A DNA stretch of 64,000 nt from JAHRAW01 sp965262585 (GTDB taxonomy: Bacteria > Pseudomonadota > Gammaproteobacteria > Arenicellales > Poriferihabitantaceae): NCBI GenBank assembly GCA_965262585.1, contig OZ253546.1, positions 186,001 through 250,000 on the forward strand. Direction: 5' to 3'. Below are positions 1 through 9,570 of this stretch, piece by piece. The notes beneath the pieces are model-generated. The model was not told the DNA's origin and ran no database searches. It was given only the letters and a program-made list of their open reading frames with translations. How positions within the stretch are numbered: the first letter of the stretch is position 1; the number at the start of each line of letters is the position of its first letter. Made by a program: the position numbers and the translations under genes.

Positions 1-415
1 ATTCCCGAATAAGGAGCGGCTGTGCCGACATGTTTCACTGGATTCCCGTGTCCCCAAGTCGTCATCCCCGCTGTCGCGTGAATGACGACTTGGGGCACGA
101 GAATGACGGCGTCGCGCCAGCGACCTTATTTTTCATCGTATCGGGAATCCAGTTAAACAATCCGGCGACAGCCGCTCCTCGCCGTTATTCCCGAATAAGG
201 AGCGGCTGTGCCGACATGTTTCACTGGATTCCCGTGTCCCCAACTCGTCATCCCCGCTGTCGCGTGAATGACGACTTGGGGCACGAGAATGACGGCGTCG
301 CGCCAGCGACCATATTTTTCATCGTATCGGGAATCCAGTTAAACAAACCCGGCGCAGCCGCACATTATTAAGGACGGGCACGGGGGCGCGGGAATAACGA
401 CTTGGGGGCGCGAGA
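1..415. repeat. Two tandem 186-bp repeat copies plus a partial third
   Basis: The sequence starting ATTCCCGAATAAGGAGCGGC at position 1 recurs at 187, giving a 186-bp period. Each copy contains a hairpin with CCCCAAGTCG/CGACTTGGGG-type arms around a TGTC loop, and the block TTTTTCATCGTATCGGGAAT (near 128 and 314). A partial unit lies at about 366-415. The same units occur at 9571-11280 in the opposite orientation: there the loop reads GACA and the block reads ATTCCCGATACGATGAAAAA. An open frame runs through these copies, but it only follows the repeat and is not called as a gene. Confidence 0.9.
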
Positions 416-425
416 ATGACGGGTT

Positions 426-572
426 ATGAGAAGATTTGGTTCATTTATGAGAAGATTTGGTTCATTTATGAGAAGAAACCATTCATTTATGAGAAGAAAC
501 CGTTCATTTATGAGAAGATTCAGAACATTCATGAGAAGAATCAGTTCATTCATAAAAGGAAATTCCAGTATC
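426..572 (+). repeat. 21-bp tandem repeat array, six copies plus one degenerate
   Basis: Six contiguous 21-bp units start at 426, 447, 468, 489, 510 and 531, each beginning ATGAGAAGA and ending TTCATT(T/C). A degenerate seventh begins at 552. Because 21 is a multiple of three, the units read in frame as MRRFGSF, MRRFGSF, MRRNHSF, MRRNRSF, MRRFRTF, MRRISSF, and the frame stays open to a stop at 612-614. No convincing ribosome binding site precedes 426, so translation is unproven. The array lies just upstream of the promoter of the giant surface-protein gene. It could be a slippage-prone spacer, a regulatory repeat or a tiny basic peptide gene. Confidence 0.85.
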
Positions 573-600
573 CCCCACCCCCCATATAGCAAATTTAACA

Positions 601-628
601 TTGCGATATATTGAATTGTTTGTATAAT
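601..628 (+). promoter_or_regulatory. Putative sigma70 promoter of the giant autotransporter gene
   Basis: A perfect -10 hexamer TATAAT lies at 623-628. A -35-like TTGCGA at 601-606 (four of six consensus bases) is 16 bp upstream. Transcription would start near 635, leaving a leader of about 35 nt before the ATG at 670. The surroundings are AT-rich compared with the flanking repeats. No clear Shine-Dalgarno sequence is seen before 670. Confidence 0.5.
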
Positions 629-669
629 ACGCCGTTGCCTCATCCGTCAAAACATCACACCACCGGACA

Positions 670-3600
670 ATGCCAATGATGAACTCTATCCCTTCCCCTC
701 GCTTTGGGGCTTCGCTGTTGCTGGTTATCAGTCTCCTTTTTGGGCTGTCCTCGCAAGTTGCTGCACAGGCAACAGCAGACACACCCGTCATAACTGCTAC
801 TAGCATAAACGCTACTAGCGGGGCATCTCTAGCCCATATACAGTTCGGTAATACTTTTGGTAACGCTGTATCTCTAAATGACATTTTTACCGGAACCGCT
901 AGAGCAGGCAGTGGTATTACCATAGCCAGTTTGACATTTTCTCCTAATCGTGCGACTGACCCAACAGCAAGACTTGATTGCAATGGAGCAATCTTCTTTT
1001 CTACAGGAGCAAGTGGTTTTGGTGATACAAATATCTCAATAGATGCCATCATTAACAACCCCGGAACCAGCAGTTTTTCAGCCGGTGATACACTCAATTT
1101 GGGGATTACCATAAATACTAGTCAACAGCCTAAGGGTACTACACCAACTTTTTGTGAACCCGTTGACCCAACCCTTTTTATAACCACTTGGCGGACTACC
1201 GGGAGTAACGAATCCATTACCATTCCCACCACTGGTACTGGTTATAACTACACCGTTGATTGGGGCGATAGCACGGCGGACACCGACCACACCGGCCCCG
1301 CCAGCCATACCTTCGCCACGCCGGCCTCGTATACGGTGCGCATCAGTGGTGATTTTCCGCGGATTCATTTTAATAATAATGCACCCGATAGAAACAAAAT
1401 CAGAGCCGTCAATCAATGGGGCGATCAAGTATGGACTTCCATGGAAAGTGCTTTTCGGGGCGCGGGCAGTCTCGCTGGGCAAGCAACCGATGAACCTGAT
1501 TTAAGTATGGTTACCAATATGGCGAATATGTTTCGTGGTGCCGGTGTTTTTAATCAGGATATTGGTGATTGGGATGTGAGTAATGTTACCAATATGACGA
1601 ATATGTTTAACACTGCCGCTGCTTTTAATCAGGATATTGGTAGTTGGAATGTGAGTAACGTTACCAATATGACGAATATGTTTAACACTGCCTCTTCTTT
1701 TGATCAGGATATTGGTAGTTGGAATGTGAGTAACGTTACCGATATGAGCAGTATATTTGAGGATAACAGTGCCTTTAATCAGGATATTGGTAGTTGGAAT
1801 GTGAGTAACGTTACCAATATGAGTCTAATGTTTCGCAATAACAGTGTCTTTAATCAGGACATTAGTAGTTGGAATGTGAGTAATGTTACCAATATGCGTG
1901 GAATGTTTGCTGATGCCACTGCCTTTGATCAGGATATTGGTGAGTGGGATGTGAGTGGAATTACCACTATGAATCAAATGTTTAGTAGTGCCAGTTCCTT
2001 TGATCAGGATATTGGTGAGTGGGATGTGAGTAATGTTACCAATATGAATAGTATGTTTAGTACTGCCAGTTCCTTTGATCAGGATGTTGGTGATTGGAAT
2101 GTGAGTAAGGTTGGCAATTTTGGTAGTATGTTCGCATCCGCTACGCTTTCCACGGCTAACTACGATTCGTTATTGCAGGGTTGGTCTACCATCGACACCG
2201 CCGCCGGCGAAACGGCATTACAATCCGGCGTTGCTTTCCATGGCGGTAGTTCCGAATATTGCGCCGGTACCGCCGCCAGAAATATTTTGATTGGTGCGCC
2301 GAATAACTGGACCATTGACGCCGATAACACCGGTGGCGGAAGAGCCACCGATTGCTCAGCCGTTGCTACTTTGAGCGCGCTATCGCTGTCGACCGGGGGT
2401 TTGAATGAAACTTTTGCGCCGGCCACTCTCACCTATACTACATCGGTTCGAAGTATCGTCGCCGACACCACAATCACGGCAACCGCCGATAACAATGCCA
2501 CCGTCGCAATCACCGGCACTAATGCAAGTGGCGCGGCATTAGCCGTAAGCGGCACCACCGTTACGGGATTCACCGAAGGCGCAAACATCATCACCGTTGC
2601 CGCAATCTCGCAAGATAACACCGTCACAGCACCCTACACCATCACCGTTACACAAGCCGCACCGCCCGACCCAGGCGATTTTGTTACCACATGGCGAGTT
2701 GGGGCATCGGAGTTTATCAACTTTTCTACCTTTTTCGGGGAAACCTATAACTTCAATGTTGATTGGGGTGATGGCACGGCTATGTCCACCAACCAAAGCG
2801 CCCTTGTCTCCCATACCTACACCGAGGCAGGCGATTATGAAGTGCGTGTCAGCGGCACTTTTCCGCGGATGTATATTAATAATAATACCGCCGTGAGAAA
2901 CAAAATCATCTCCATCGATCAATGGGGTACTCAACAATGGACTTCCATGGGCAATGCTTTTTTCGGCGCACAAAATCTCGCCGTGCGGGCAACCGATGTT
3001 CCTGATTTAAGTAATGTTACCGATGTGACGAGTATGTTTGAAGATGCCGTTGCGTTGAACCCAGCCACTGCCGGTGCGTTGAACCAAGCCTTTGCTGATT
3101 GGGATGTCAGTAATGTTACCAATATGTCTCGCATGTTTTATAATGCCAATGCGTTTGACCAAGACATTGGTGATTGGAATGTCGGTAGTGTTACCAATAT
3201 GTCGGAGATGTTTAGTTTGTGTAACTTTAATCAGGATATTGGTGATTGGGATGTCAGTAAGGTTAGCAATATGTCGGAGATGTTTAGTAATAACTTTGGC
3301 TTTAATCAGGCTATTGGTGATTGGGATGTCAGTAGTGTTGCCAATATGTCGAATATGTTTCTTGGCACTCCCTTTGATCAAGATATTGGTGATTGGAATG
3401 TGAGTAACGTTACCAATATGTCGAATATGTTTGGAAGTGCCAATTCCTTTAATCAGGATATTGGTGATTGGGATGTGAGTAAGGTTAGCAATATGTCGAG
3501 TGCGTTTCATACTGCCCAGACGTTTAATCAGGACCTTAGTGATTGGGATGTCAGTAGTGTTACCAATATGAGTGGAATGTTTAGAAATGCCGATGCCTTT

Positions 3601-6600
3601 GATCAGGACCTTAGTGATTGGGATGTGGGTAGTGTTACCAATCTGACGAATATGTTTACCAGCATTACGCTTTCCACTGCCAACTACGATTCGCTGTTGC
3701 AGGGTTGGTCTACCATCGACACCGCCGGCGGCGAAACGGCATTACAATCCGGCGTTACTTTCGATGTCGGCAGTTCCGAATATTGCGCCGGTACCCCCGG
3801 CAGAAATATTTTGACTGACGACACCGGCAATAACTGGACCGTTAACGATGGCGGACGAACCACCGGTTGCTCAGCCGATGCTACTTTGAGTGCGCTATCG
3901 CTGTCGTCCGGGGGTTTGAATGAAACCTTTGCGGCGGCCACGCGCGCCTATACTACCTCGGTTCGCAGTACCGTCGCCGCCACCACAATCACGGCAACCA
4001 ATGACAATGCCGTCGTCGACATCACCGGCACTGATACCAGTGGCGCGGCATTAGCCGTAAGCGGCACCACCGTTACGGGATTCACCGAAGGCGCAAACAT
4101 CATCACTATTGCCCTAACTTCGCGAGATAACACCGCCACAGCAACCTACACCATCACCATTACACAAGTCGCACCGCCTAGCCCAGACGATTTTATTACC
4201 ACATGGCAAGTTGGGCCATCGGATCTGGATATCACTATTCCCACCACCGGCGATGGTTATAACTATTCCGTTGATTGGGGCGATGGCACGACTATATCCA
4301 CCGCCCAAACTGGCGATGCCACCCATACCTACGCCAGAGCAGACGAAGGTTATGAAGTGCGTATCAGCGGCACTTTCCCGCGGATTTATTTTAATAATAC
4401 TTCAGTCGATAGAACCAAAATCATCGCCATCGATCAATGGGGTAATCAAGCATGGACTTCCATGTCAAGTGCTTTTAACGGTGCATCAAATCTCGCCGGG
4501 CAGGCAAGCGATGTTCCCAATTTAAGTAGTGTTACCAATATGTCGAATATGTTTGCTAATGCTTCTGTCTTTAATCAGAATATTGGCGATTGGGATGTGA
4601 GTAACGTTACCAATATGTCGGGTATGTTTAACACTGCTTCTGTCTTTAATCAGAATATTGGCGATTGGAATGTGAGTAACGTTACCAATATGTCGAATAT
4701 GTTTGCCAATGCCAGTGTCTTTAATCAGGATGTTGGTGATTGGAATGTGAGTAGTGTTACCAATATGGCGGGTATGTTTGCTGGCACTGCCTTTAATCAG
4801 GATATTGGTGATTGGAATGTGGGTAAGGTTACCAATATGGTTAGTATGTTTGCTAGTGCCATTGCTTTTAATCAGGATATTGGTGATTGGGATGTGAGTA
4901 GTGTTACCGATATGAGTGGTTTGTTTAATATTGCCAATACCTTTAATCAGGATATTGGTGATTGGGATGTGAGTAATGTTACCAATATGAACTCTATGTT
5001 TAGGGGTCGCACTTCTAGTGCTTCCATTGCCTTTGACCAAGACCTTGGTGATTGGGATGTGGGTAAGGTTACCGATCTGGACCGCATGTTTTTCGGTGCT
5101 AGGCTTTCCCCGGCCAACTACGATTCGCTGTTGCAGGGTTGGTCTACCATAGAGTTCGGAGAATCGGCGCTACAAGCGGGCCGTACTTTCGATGTCGGCA
5201 ATTCCCAATATTGCGCCGGTACCGCCGCCAGAAATACTTTGACTGCCAACCCCGGCAGTAACTGGACCGTTAACGATAGCGGAAGAGTCGCCGGTTGCTC
5301 AAACGATGCCAGTTTAAGCGCCCTGTCGCTGTCGCCCGGTACTTTGAATCCCGTTTTTGCTGCCGCTACTACGGCATATACTGCATCTATTGCCAATACC
5401 GCAAGTAGCATCACAATCACGGCACCCACCACCAATGAAAATGCCACTGTCAACATCGCCGGCACTAGTGAAAATGGCACCGCATTAACCGTAAATGGCG
5501 GAGTGGTTTCAGGCTTAAGCACCGGCGTAAACATCATCACCCTTGACATAGTCTCACAAGATAACACCGCCACAGCAGGAACCTACACTTTCACCGTTAC
5601 TCGAGCCTCGGTTGCATCCACAACGGATTTTGTTACCACTTGGCGAGTTGATGCGGCGGATTTGGGCATCACTATTCCGACCTTTAGCGGGGTGACCTAC
5701 GACTACGCTGTTGATTGGGGCGATAACATGTCGGACAGCGGCCAAACCGGCGACGCCACCCATACCTACACCGATGCAGGGGATTACACGGTGCGCATCA
5801 GCGGCATTTTTCCACGGATTTATATTAATACTGCAGGCGATAGACTGAAAATCATCGCCATCAATCAATGGGGTGATCAACAATGGACTACGATGGCTCG
5901 GGCTTTTGCCGGCACCAGAAATCTTGTCGGGCTGGCAAGCGATGTTCCTGATTTAAGTAATGTTACCGATATGCTTAGAATGTTTGCCGGTGCCTCTTCC
6001 TTTAATCAGGCTATTGGTGATTGGGATGTGAGTAATGTTACCAATATGGGTGCTATGTTTACTGGTACCGGGTTTAATCAGGACATTGGTGATTGGGATG
6101 TGAGTTCGGTTACCAGTATGAACAGCATGTTTGCTCGTGCCCTTGCCTTTAATCAGGATATTGGTAGATGGGATGTGAGTTCGGTTACCAATATGAACGC
6201 CATGTTTGATCGTGCCCCTGCCTTTAATCAGGATATTGGTAGATGGGATGTGAGTTCGGTTACCGATATGGGTTTGATGTTTCAAAGTGCTAATGCCTTT
6301 AACCAAGACATTGGTGATTGGGATGTGATTTCGGTTACCAATATGAACTCAACGTTTCGCAATACCGCTGCATTTGATCAGGACCTGGGTGATTGGGATA
6401 TGAGTTCGGCTACCGGTCTCTTCAACATGTTTGTGGGCATTACGCTTTCCGTGGAAAACTACGATTCGCTGTTGCGGGGTTGGGCTACGATAGATAGCGA
6501 TGAAAGCCCGCTACTACCCGACCGTACCTTCGTTGCCGGCAATTCCATGTACTGCGGCGGTACCGCCGGCAGAAATATTTTGTCGGCAACCGACGGCAAT

Positions 6601-9570
6601 AACTGGGATGTTAGAGATGGCGGACAAACCACCGGTTGCTCAAACGATGGCAGTTTGAGTGCCCTGTCGCTGTCGCCCGGTAGTTTGAACCCGGCTTTTG
6701 ATGCCGCTACTACTTCATATACTGTAGACACTACCACCGACAGCATCACCATCGTGGCAACCACCGATAGTGGCGCCGATGTCGACATCACCGGCACTAA
6801 TTCCAATGGAGTTGCACTAACCGAAACCGACCGAGTGGTTTCAGGCATAACCATCGGCATAAATACCATGACCATGGTCATAACCTCACAAGATAATACC
6901 GCCGTAACAACCTACGCTTTCACTATTACTCGAGGTGCTGAACCATCCACCGATGATTTTGTTACCACATGGCGAGTTGATGCGGCGGATCTGGGCATCA
7001 CTATTCCCACCTTTACCGGGGCGACCTACGACTACGCTGTTGATTGGGGCGATAGCATGTTGGACACCGGCCAAAACGGCGACGTTAGCCATACCTACAC
7101 CGATGCAGGGGATTACACGGTGCGCATCAGCGGCATTTTTCCACGGATTTATTTTAATAATGCAGATGGAGATAATAAAAGTAAAATCATCGCTATCAAT
7201 CAATGGGGCGATCAAGAATGGACTTCGATGAATCGGGCTTTCACCGGCGCCTCAAATCTTGTCGGGCTGGCAAGCGATGTTCCTGATTTAAGTAATGTTA
7301 TCGATATGAATGGGATGTTTGCCGATGCCTCTGCCTTTAATCAGGACATTGGTGGTTGGGATGTAAGTAATGTTATCGATATGGATTTGTTATTTTCTGA
7401 AGCCCTGAGTTTTAATCAGGATATTAGTGGGTGGGATGTGAGTAACGTTACCGGTATGCTTGGGATGTTTTCCGAGACTCCATTTAATCAGAATATTGGT
7501 GGTTGGGATGTGAGTAATGTTACCGATATGAGCAGTATGTTTATTGATAACCTGATCTTTAATCAGGATATTAGGCGTTGGGATGTGAGTAATGTTACCG
7601 ATATGAGCAGTATGTTTAATGATGCTGCTGCCTTTAATCAGGATGTTGGTGATTGGGATGTGAGTAGTGTTACCAATATGACCGACATGTTTAGAAACGC
7701 TACGCTTTCTACGAACAACTACGATTTGCTGTTGCAGGGTTGGTCTGCTTTGACGCTACAAAGCGGTATTACCTTCAGTGGCGGCAATTCCACCTATTGC
7801 GCCACCGCCGCCAGAACTGCTTTGACTAGTGCGCCGAATAACTGGACCATTACTGATGGCGACGTAAGCAACACTTGCAACATCGCCAGTTTGACTGGCT
7901 TGTCGTTGTCGCCCGGAACATTGACGCCAATTTTTGACAGCAGCATCACCAGTTACACCGCCGAAGTTACCACCGACAGCATCACAATCATCGCAACCCC
8001 CGGCAATGGCAGCGTCGCAATCACCGGCACCGATGCAGATAGCATGGCACTAACCGTAAATGGCGAAGTGGTTTCAGGCTTAACCATAGACGAGAACATC
8101 ATCACCGTTACCGTAACCGCACTAATCGGCGGCGCTACTCAGTCCTACGAAATCACCGTTACTCGAGCCGGACTGACTCTCGCTGCAATAGCCGATCAAC
8201 AAGCCGTAAATGAAGTCATCTTGCCGGAGACCGCCATTGCCATAGTGGGCGGCATAGTTACGGCAATCAGCGATAGAGTTTCCAATGCCGCTTCGACCAG
8301 CCAAGTCGGCGGTTTCCAATTCGGCGGCGGCAATTCCTTGCACAGCATTTTGGTCAACGGCGGGCGGGATGTACAAAACGATTCCTTGGATTGGAAAAAA
8401 ATGATGGGTAATTCCTCATTCACAATGCCGCTTAATGCCCTTGACGGCGGCGGCACAGTCGGCAATACCACGGTTTGGGGTAACGGAAGTTACACCAACC
8501 TCTCCGGCGGCAGTTCCGACCAGGTGGAATGGGATGGCGATGTAAGCGGAATTACTTTAGGTGTAGACACCAAAGTCAGCCCCGGTTTATTGCTCGGATT
8601 ATCGGTTTCACAATTTGACGGTTCCTTTGATTTCACCAACAACAACACCACCAGCGGCGAAAACCAAAAAGGCACTCACGAAACCGACCTGACCAGCATT
8701 AATCCGTATCTAAATTGGCAGTCCGGTAACTTTGATTTATGGGCGACTGTGGGGTATGGAAGCGGTGAAGTTGAATATGACCCGGACGAGGTTGGTGTTG
8801 CGACTAACACCGAAGATGCCGATCTAAAAATGCTCGCCTTCGGACTTAACCACACCATAATCCCCGCCGCCGCCGACGCCATGAAAATCCGCCTCAAAAG
8901 CGAAGTATCCACCGGGCAATTTGAAGTCCACGGCGTAGGCGGAACCGATGTAAGCGTATCCCGCCTACGACTGGCCATCGAAGGCAGCAAAGAACACCAA
9001 GACGAAACCGGCAATAGATTAGCCTCATCCATTGAATTGGGAGTGAGGCATGACGGCGGAGACGGCGAAAACACCGGCGCCGGATTAGAACTAGGCGGCA
9101 CCCTGAAGTACACCAACCACAAAGGCCTCCGCTTGGAAGGCCGAGGCCACTGGCTGGCGGCACACTCCGAAAATGTAGACGAATGGGGCGTGTCTGGTTT
9201 AATAGGAATCGGCGACGGCATCGCCTCCAAATCCGGTGGATTGTCGTTCAGTTTATCCACCGGCTGGGGTGCACAATCTGGTGGAAACCTATGGAACGGT
9301 GATATATCCAACCTATCCCCCACCGAAACCCAAGACACCACCTTCATGGCAACCGAACTAAGTTACGGCATGCCCACCCCCTCCGGCCGTGGCTTAATAA
9401 CCCCCTACACCCGCCTAAAAACCACCACCAACGGCACAACCCACCACCACCTAGGCGCCCGCTGGACCCTAAACACAACCGCTACTTTGAACTTGGAAGC
9501 CGGACATGAGATCAAAGCGGATGGTGGGGTAGATAACACGATAAAACTAACTGGCGAGTTGGCTTTATAA
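670..9570 (+). CDS. Giant BspA/DUF285-repeat autotransporter surface protein
   Basis: A 2966-residue secreted protein. A signal peptide spans about residues 1-33 (hydrophobic core, then SSQVAAQA). Five modules begin at the F(V/I)TTW motif near residues 171, 671, 1174, 1653 and 2096. Each has a PKD-like strand region (VDWGD ... YTVRISG.FPRI), a set of ~25-residue BspA-type/DUF285 repeats (FNQDIGDWDVSNVTNMSNMF), a cap (NYDSLLQGWS ... two Cys), and a cadherin-like beta-sandwich (LSALSLSPG ... YTITVT). I count 8, 8, 7, 6 and 5 repeats per module, 34 in total. From about residue 2600 the sequence looks like a type V autotransporter beta-barrel (WGNGSYTNLSG, VSGITLGVD, alternating strands to the end), although it ends in Leu rather than the usual aromatic residue. 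Inferred role: adhesion or host/particle contact at the cell surface. ATGs at 676 and 679 are alternative starts. Confidence 0.88.
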   Translation: MPMMNSIPSPRFGASLLLVISLLFGLSSQVAAQATADTPVITATSINATSGASLAHIQFGNTFGNAVSLNDIFTGTARAGSGITIASLTFSPNRATDPTARLDCNGAIFFSTGASGFGDTNISIDAIINNPGTSSFSAGDTLNLGITINTSQQPKGTTPTFCEPVDPTLFITTWRTTGSNESITIPTTGTGYNYTVDWGDSTADTDHTGPASHTFATPASYTVRISGDFPRIHFNNNAPDRNKIRAVNQWGDQVWTSMESAFRGAGSLAGQATDEPDLSMVTNMANMFRGAGVFNQDIGDWDVSNVTNMTNMFNTAAAFNQDIGSWNVSNVTNMTNMFNTASSFDQDIGSWNVSNVTDMSSIFEDNSAFNQDIGSWNVSNVTNMSLMFRNNSVFNQDISSWNVSNVTNMRGMFADATAFDQDIGEWDVSGITTMNQMFSSASSFDQDIGEWDVSNVTNMNSMFSTASSFDQDVGDWNVSKVGNFGSMFASATLSTANYDSLLQGWSTIDTAAGETALQSGVAFHGGSSEYCAGTAARNILIGAPNNWTIDADNTGGGRATDCSAVATLSALSLSTGGLNETFAPATLTYTTSVRSIVADTTITATADNNATVAITGTNASGAALAVSGTTVTGFTEGANIITVAAISQDNTVTAPYTITVTQAAPPDPGDFVTTWRVGASEFINFSTFFGETYNFNVDWGDGTAMSTNQSALVSHTYTEAGDYEVRVSGTFPRMYINNNTAVRNKIISIDQWGTQQWTSMGNAFFGAQNLAVRATDVPDLSNVTDVTSMFEDAVALNPATAGALNQAFADWDVSNVTNMSRMFYNANAFDQDIGDWNVGSVTNMSEMFSLCNFNQDIGDWDVSKVSNMSEMFSNNFGFNQAIGDWDVSSVANMSNMFLGTPFDQDIGDWNVSNVTNMSNMFGSANSFNQDIGDWDVSKVSNMSSAFHTAQTFNQDLSDWDVSSVTNMSGMFRNADAFDQDLSDWDVGSVTNLTNMFTSITLSTANYDSLLQGWSTIDTAGGETALQSGVTFDVGSSEYCAGTPGRNILTDDTGNNWTVNDGGRTTGCSADATLSALSLSSGGLNETFAAATRAYTTSVRSTVAATTITATNDNAVVDITGTDTSGAALAVSGTTVTGFTEGANIITIALTSRDNTATATYTITITQVAPPSPDDFITTWQVGPSDLDITIPTTGDGYNYSVDWGDGTTISTAQTGDATHTYARADEGYEVRISGTFPRIYFNNTSVDRTKIIAIDQWGNQAWTSMSSAFNGASNLAGQASDVPNLSSVTNMSNMFANASVFNQNIGDWDVSNVTNMSGMFNTASVFNQNIGDWNVSNVTNMSNMFANASVFNQDVGDWNVSSVTNMAGMFAGTAFNQDIGDWNVGKVTNMVSMFASAIAFNQDIGDWDVSSVTDMSGLFNIANTFNQDIGDWDVSNVTNMNSMFRGRTSSASIAFDQDLGDWDVGKVTDLDRMFFGARLSPANYDSLLQGWSTIEFGESALQAGRTFDVGNSQYCAGTAARNTLTANPGSNWTVNDSGRVAGCSNDASLSALSLSPGTLNPVFAAATTAYTASIANTASSITITAPTTNENATVNIAGTSENGTALTVNGGVVSGLSTGVNIITLDIVSQDNTATAGTYTFTVTRASVASTTDFVTTWRVDAADLGITIPTFSGVTYDYAVDWGDNMSDSGQTGDATHTYTDAGDYTVRISGIFPRIYINTAGDRLKIIAINQWGDQQWTTMARAFAGTRNLVGLASDVPDLSNVTDMLRMFAGASSFNQAIGDWDVSNVTNMGAMFTGTGFNQDIGDWDVSSVTSMNSMFARALAFNQDIGRWDVSSVTNMNAMFDRAPAFNQDIGRWDVSSVTDMGLMFQSANAFNQDIGDWDVISVTNMNSTFRNTAAFDQDLGDWDMSSATGLFNMFVGITLSVENYDSLLRGWATIDSDESPLLPDRTFVAGNSMYCGGTAGRNILSATDGNNWDVRDGGQTTGCSNDGSLSALSLSPGSLNPAFDAATTSYTVDTTTDSITIVATTDSGADVDITGTNSNGVALTETDRVVSGITIGINTMTMVITSQDNTAVTTYAFTITRGAEPSTDDFVTTWRVDAADLGITIPTFTGATYDYAVDWGDSMLDTGQNGDVSHTYTDAGDYTVRISGIFPRIYFNNADGDNKSKIIAINQWGDQEWTSMNRAFTGASNLVGLASDVPDLSNVIDMNGMFADASAFNQDIGGWDVSNVIDMDLLFSEALSFNQDISGWDVSNVTGMLGMFSETPFNQNIGGWDVSNVTDMSSMFIDNLIFNQDIRRWDVSNVTDMSSMFNDAAAFNQDVGDWDVSSVTNMTDMFRNATLSTNNYDLLLQGWSALTLQSGITFSGGNSTYCATAARTALTSAPNNWTITDGDVSNTCNIASLTGLSLSPGTLTPIFDSSITSYTAEVTTDSITIIATPGNGSVAITGTDADSMALTVNGEVVSGLTIDENIITVTVTALIGGATQSYEITVTRAGLTLAAIADQQAVNEVILPETAIAIVGGIVTAISDRVSNAASTSQVGGFQFGGGNSLHSILVNGGRDVQNDSLDWKKMMGNSSFTMPLNALDGGGTVGNTTVWGNGSYTNLSGGSSDQVEWDGDVSGITLGVDTKVSPGLLLGLSVSQFDGSFDFTNNNTTSGENQKGTHETDLTSINPYLNWQSGNFDLWATVGYGSGEVEYDPDEVGVATNTEDADLKMLAFGLNHTIIPAAADAMKIRLKSEVSTGQFEVHGVGGTDVSVSRLRLAIEGSKEHQDETGNRLASSIELGVRHDGGDGENTGAGLELGGTLKYTNHKGLRLEGRGHWLAAHSENVDEWGVSGLIGIGDGIASKSGGLSFSLSTGWGAQSGGNLWNGDISNLSPTETQDTTFMATELSYGMPTPSGRGLITPYTRLKTTTNGTTHHHLGARWTLNTTATLNLEAGHEIKADGGVDNTIKLTGELAL

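Noticed and set aside
30..371. Open frame of 113 codons across the upstream tandem repeats
   Set aside because: It is made of two copies of the 186-bp repeat, reads through hairpins and has no ribosome binding site.
426..614. 62-codon frame of MRRxxSF heptads as a definite gene
   Set aside because: It is explained by the 21-bp array; no ribosome binding site or homologue can be shown, so it is recorded as a repeat only.
3007..6306. Several antisense open frames with ITNILIKG-type repeats inside the autotransporter gene
   Set aside because: They are the complementary reading of the DUF285 repeats and follow the sense-strand codon pattern.
8676..9347. Antisense frame of 223 codons in the barrel region
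   Set aside because: Proline/serine-rich shadow of a well-supported sense domain.
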